Source: Kitasatospora purpeofusca (GTDB lineage Bacteria > Actinomycetota > Actinomycetes > Streptomycetales > Streptomycetaceae). From it: 64,000 nucleotides of DNA. How positions within the stretch are numbered: the stretch's first letter is position 1; each line of letters begins with the position of its first letter. Location of the stretch: assembly GCF_000718025.1 (NCBI RefSeq), contig NZ_JODS01000020.1:1-64000 (forward strand), given 5' to 3'. Below, in pieces: positions 61,550-64,000 of the stretch. Both the position numbers and the translations under genes were made by a program. Under the pieces are notes generated by a model, which worked only from the letters and a program-made list of their open reading frames with translations, searched no databases and was not told the origin of the DNA.

Positions 61550-61609
61550 ATAGAGCGTTCGTTCCAGAGCTGTGCTAGCTTCCTCTCCTGGATAGAGCGT
61601 TCGTTCTAG
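61550..61609. promoter_or_regulatory. Two TetR operators, TAGAgCGttCGtTCTA type
   Basis: ATAGAGCGTTCGTTCCAG (61550-61567) and ATAGAGCGTTCGTTCTAG (61592-61609) differ at one base and are 42 bp apart, four helical turns. The second has the palindromic core TAGA-CG-CG-TCTA. Both lie between the divergent TetR and imine-reductase genes. Confidence 0.8.
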
Positions 61610-61630
61610 TCGCCTTCGGAGGGGATCCCC

Positions 61631-62554
61631 ATGTCTGTCGCGCAGCGGGAGAGTGTCGAGCAGCAGGAGAACGGCAAGCAGGACGGGGGCGGCGAGCCGT
61701 CCGTCACCCTGATCGGCCTCGGTCCGATGGGCCGCGCCATGGCCGGCGCCTACCTGGACGCCGGGTACGCCGTGACGCTCTGGAACCGGAGCCCCGGCCG
61801 CGCCGACGACCTGCTCGCCCGGGGCGCCGTGCTCGCGCCGGACGCGGCCGCGGCGGTCGCGGCCAATGAACTGGTCGTGCTGAGCCTGACCGACTACGAC
61901 GCGGTGTTCGCGGTCCTGGCCGCCGCCGGTCCGGCCCTGGCCGGGCGGACCGTCGTCAACCTCAGCTCGGACACCCCCGACCGGGCCCGGGAGGCCGCCC
62001 GGTGGCTCGCCGAGCGGGGCGCCGGGCACCTCACCGGCGGGGTGCAGGTCCCGCCGTCCGGCATCGGGCGGCCCGAGTCGTCCACCTTCTACAGCGGCCC
62101 GGTCGAGCTGTTCCGGCGGCACCGCGCCGCCCTGGAGGTGCTCACCGGCGCCGACTACCGGGGCGACGACCCGGGGCTGGCGCAGCTCTACTACCAGATC
62201 CAGATGGACCTCTTCTGGACCTCGCTGACCGCCTACCTGCACGCCACCGCCGTCGCGGAGGCCAACGGCATCCCGGCGGACGAGTTCCTGCCCTACGCCA
62301 CGTCGACGGCCGCCTCGATGCCCGGCTTCCTCGCCTTCTACGCGCCCCGGATCGCCGCCGGGAACCACGAGGGCGACGTCGACCGGCTGACCATGGGCGT
62401 TGCGAGCCTCGAACACGTGCTGCACACCGTCGAGGCCTCCGGGGTGGACGGGGCGCTGCCCCGGCTGCTCGCCGACACCTTCCGGAAGGCGGTCGAGGCC
62501 GGACACGGCGGGTCCAGCGTGACCGGCCTGGTGCCCCTGTTCAAGGGGAAGTGA
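61631..62554 (+). CDS. Imine-reductase-like NAD(P)-binding protein
   Basis: A 307-aa beta-hydroxyacid-dehydrogenase-fold protein of the imine reductase family. Cofactor site VTLIGLGPMGRAMAGAYLDAG, with NRSPGRADDL after strand 2 favouring NADPH. VLSLTDYDAVFAVL and GGVQVPPSGIGRPESSTFYSG follow. In the catalytic helix, QMDLFWTSL puts an Asp near the position of the proton donor of (R)-type imine reductases. ATG has GGAGGGGA upstream. It is controlled by the divergent TetR gene. Because the neighbouring pathway makes cyclic imines (pyrrolines), one of these could be its substrate; this is inference. Confidence 0.85.
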   Translation: MSVAQRESVEQQENGKQDGGGEPSVTLIGLGPMGRAMAGAYLDAGYAVTLWNRSPGRADDLLARGAVLAPDAAAAVAANELVVLSLTDYDAVFAVLAAAGPALAGRTVVNLSSDTPDRAREAARWLAERGAGHLTGGVQVPPSGIGRPESSTFYSGPVELFRRHRAALEVLTGADYRGDDPGLAQLYYQIQMDLFWTSLTAYLHATAVAEANGIPADEFLPYATSTAASMPGFLAFYAPRIAAGNHEGDVDRLTMGVASLEHVLHTVEASGVDGALPRLLADTFRKAVEAGHGGSSVTGLVPLFKGK

Positions 62555-62670
62555 GAGGGACGGGAACGAGGAGGTGGGCCGCCGACCGTTGTCAGCGGGC
62601 GGCGGCCCTGCCACCATGGGGTGCGACCATGGATGCCGTGCGCTGACAGGTCGTTCGAAATCACGGGATG

Positions 62671-62700
62671 TTGCACACTCAACGTAACGTGACATTGTAC
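62671..62700 (+). promoter_or_regulatory. Promoter and operator of the GntR gene
   Basis: TTGCAC (62671-62676) and TTGTAC (62695-62700) with 18-bp spacing. ACGTGACAT lies between them and GTGACATTGTA (62689-62699) matches the sites at 51559 and 54946, which suggests autoregulation. Confidence 0.65.
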
Positions 62701-62731
62701 GCTGGTGTTCTGCACTCACCGGAGGAACACC

Positions 62732-63451
62732 ATGGCCGACCTCAAACCCCGCACCCTGATCTCCGTCCAGGAGCGGCTGCGCGACCAGGTCGCCCACGCC
62801 CTGCGAGCCGCCCTGATCTCCGGCGAGCTGCGCCCCGGGGTCGTCTACTCCGCGCCCGCCCTGGCCGCCGACTTCGGCGTCTCCGCCACCCCCGTCCGCG
62901 AGGCCATGCTGGACCTCGCCCGCGAGGGCCTGGTCGAGGCCGTCCGCAACAAGGGCTTCCGGGTCACCGAGCTCACCGAGCGGGACCTCGACGACTTCAC
63001 CGAGATCCGCGCCCTGATCGAGGTCCCGACCGTCGGCCGGGTCGCCCGCACCGCCACCCCCGAGCAGTTGGAGGCGCTGCGCCCGCAGGCCGAGGCGATC
63101 GTCGTCGCGGCCGGCAAGCAGGACCTCATCGGCTACCTGGAGGCCGACCGCCAGTTCCACCTCGACCTGCTCGGCCTGGCCGGCAACTCCCGCCTGGTCG
63201 AGGTCGTCGGCGACCTGCGCAAGCGCTCCCGCCTCTACGGCCTCAACCGGCTGGCCGAGCGCGGCGAGCTGGTCTCCTCGGCGGAGGAGCACCTGGAGCT
63301 GCTGGACCTGATGATCGCCGGCGACGCCCCGGCTGCCGAGTCCTGCATGACCCGCCACCTCAGCCACGTCCGCTCGCTGTGGGCGGAAGGCCAGGAGGAG
63401 GCGGCCGAGGAGGAGTCCCGCACCGGCCTCCGCCTGCGCGCCCGGGGGTAA
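62732..63451 (+). CDS. GntR family regulator, FadR/FCD subfamily
   Basis: A 239-aa regulator. The winged HTH is QERLRDQVAHALRAALISGELRPGVVYSAPALAADFGVSATPVREAMLDLAREGLV (landmark SATPVREAMLDL), and the FCD ligand domain has the metal-binding pattern DRQFHLDLL, EEHLELL and RHLSHVRSL. ATG at 62732 has GGAGGAA. Related proteins sense carboxylic acids. It is the probable regulator of the hydroxyproline operon because its own promoter and two operon promoters share GTGACATNNTA. The C-terminal 20 residues are Glu/Arg-rich. Confidence 0.92.
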   Translation: MADLKPRTLISVQERLRDQVAHALRAALISGELRPGVVYSAPALAADFGVSATPVREAMLDLAREGLVEAVRNKGFRVTELTERDLDDFTEIRALIEVPTVGRVARTATPEQLEALRPQAEAIVVAAGKQDLIGYLEADRQFHLDLLGLAGNSRLVEVVGDLRKRSRLYGLNRLAERGELVSSAEEHLELLDLMIAGDAPAAESCMTRHLSHVRSLWAEGQEEAAEEESRTGLRLRARG

Positions 63452-63481
63452 ACCACCCGTTCGGGTGAGGGCCACCACCCC

Positions 63482-63562
63482 GGGCAGTCCTTCGCGCTTC
63501 CGGAGTCGATCGGTGCCGCGGTGACGCTTTCGGTGGACGAGGTGCTGGCCGCCAAGAAGTAG
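63482..63562 (+). pseudogene. Possible C-terminal remnant of a lost gene
   Basis: A frame of 26 codons ends in TAG at 63560 and reads GQSFALPESIG...SVDEVLAAKK, which looks like the end of a real enzyme rather than random sequence. No start codon or upstream body is present; the frame is closed by the GntR stop 30 bp earlier. The parent family is not recognised. Confidence 0.3.
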
Positions 63563-63563
63563 C

Positions 63564-64000
63564 TCACAACGCCGCCGGTACCGTCAGGCGGCCGTCGTGG
63601 ACCTCGGCGACCTGGTCGACCGCTGTCAGGTGGGTGCGGTCGTGGGTGACCAGGACGGTGGCGGTGGCGCGGCGGTGGGTGAGGGTGGTCAGCAGGTCGA
63701 GGACGGCGGCGCCGCGTTCGTGGTCGAGGGCGCTGGTGGGCTCGTCGACCAGCAGCACGGTGGGGTCGTTCATCAGTGCGCGGGCGATGTTGACGCGCTG
63801 GCGCTGACCGCCGGAGAGCTGGTGCGGGCGGCGGGCGGCCAGGTCGCGCAGGCCGACGGCGGCCAGCAGTTCCAGGGCGCGGGGCAGGGCGGCGCGCGGG
63901 GAGCGGCCGTCGAGGTGGGCCATCACCTGGAGCTGTTCGGCGGCGGTCAGCGCGGGCAGCAGGTTGGGCTGCTGGAAGACGATGCCGATCCGGTGCCGCC
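63564..64000 (-). CDS. ABC transporter ATP-binding protein (LolD/MacB type), 5' truncated
   Basis: The visible 145 C-terminal residues carry the Q-loop IVFQQPNLLPALT, signature LSGGQRQRVNIARALM, Walker B VLLVDEPTSALD and H-loop VLVTHDRT. The sequence places it among the small ATPases that pair with MacB/FtsX-type permeases, whose gene should lie outside the window. Walker A is beyond position 64000. It converges on the GntR gene and is probably unrelated to the hydroxyproline cluster. Confidence 0.93.
   Translation of the reverse strand, partial: RHRIGIVFQQPNLLPALTAAEQLQVMAHLDGRSPRAALPRALELLAAVGLRDLAARRPHQLSGGQRQRVNIARALMNDPTVLLVDEPTSALDHERGAAVLDLLTTLTHRRATATVLVTHDRTHLTAVDQVAEVHDGRLTVPAAL

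Overview
The window is very GC-rich, with codon third positions almost all G or C. It comes from a filamentous actinomycete of the Streptomyces/Kitasatospora type. The markers are two chaplins (aerial hyphae), mycothiol ligase MshC, a complete Pup-proteasome locus, F420-type and cobalamin enzymes, and many GTG/TTG starts. From memory, the order chaplins - mshC - metH - arc - dop - pup - prcBA - pafA - FKBPs - pafBC - tatAC matches the conserved core around SCO163x to SCO168x of S. coelicolor. No phage, insertion sequence, CRISPR array or rRNA is visible.

Layout. 1-4.4 kb: end of an acyl-CoA dehydrogenase, a TetR regulator, a ClC-type channel with diverged filter motifs, a methyltransferase, two look-alike terminators and tRNA-Leu(GAG). 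4.4-9.4 kb: M20 peptidase, short and long chaplins, a DUF5703 protein, a conserved hypothetical and a secreted SnoaL-like protein. 9.6-15.5 kb: a RecD2-like protein that has lost its ATPase motifs, an aldo/keto reductase, an F420-type oxidoreductase and a CorA transporter. 15.7-22.7 kb: the mycothiol neighbourhood (histidine phosphatase, DUF3090, kinase-like SCO1664 family, mshC, PAC2), interrupted by an AraC regulator and a secreted intradiol dioxygenase fused to a carbohydrate-binding module. 23-36.3 kb: SRPBCC protein, GH18-like membrane protein, metH, HAD phosphatase, peptide-binding lipoprotein, response regulator, PD-(D/E)XK nuclease, site-2 protease, trmI and a ferredoxin. 36.6-49.6 kb: Pup-proteasome locus (arc, dop, pup, prcB, prcA, pafA), three FKBP isomerases, pafB, pafC and a zinc-ribbon protein. 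49.7-51.4 kb: a tiny membrane protein, tatA and tatC.

51.5-63.5 kb is an accessory catabolic cluster that reads as a complete hydroxyproline degradation pathway. It holds a three-subunit D-hydroxyproline dehydrogenase, a DapA-family deaminase, a 4-hydroxyproline 2-epimerase and a semialdehyde dehydrogenase. A second proline-racemase-family protein and an ornithine-cyclodeaminase-family reductase could handle 3-hydroxyproline. A TetR/imine-reductase pair and a GntR regulator complete it. A motif GTGACATNNTA recurs in the promoters of the first gene, the DapA gene and the GntR gene, which suggests one GntR-controlled regulon. Between the first two dehydrogenase genes lie three copies of a long palindrome and five 16-bp tandem repeats.

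The window ends inside an ABC transporter ATPase. The most unusual items are the ATPase-dead RecD2 homologue, the second racemase-family enzyme, the palindrome array, the shared operator, and three genes whose stop codons sit at the head of a tandem duplication.
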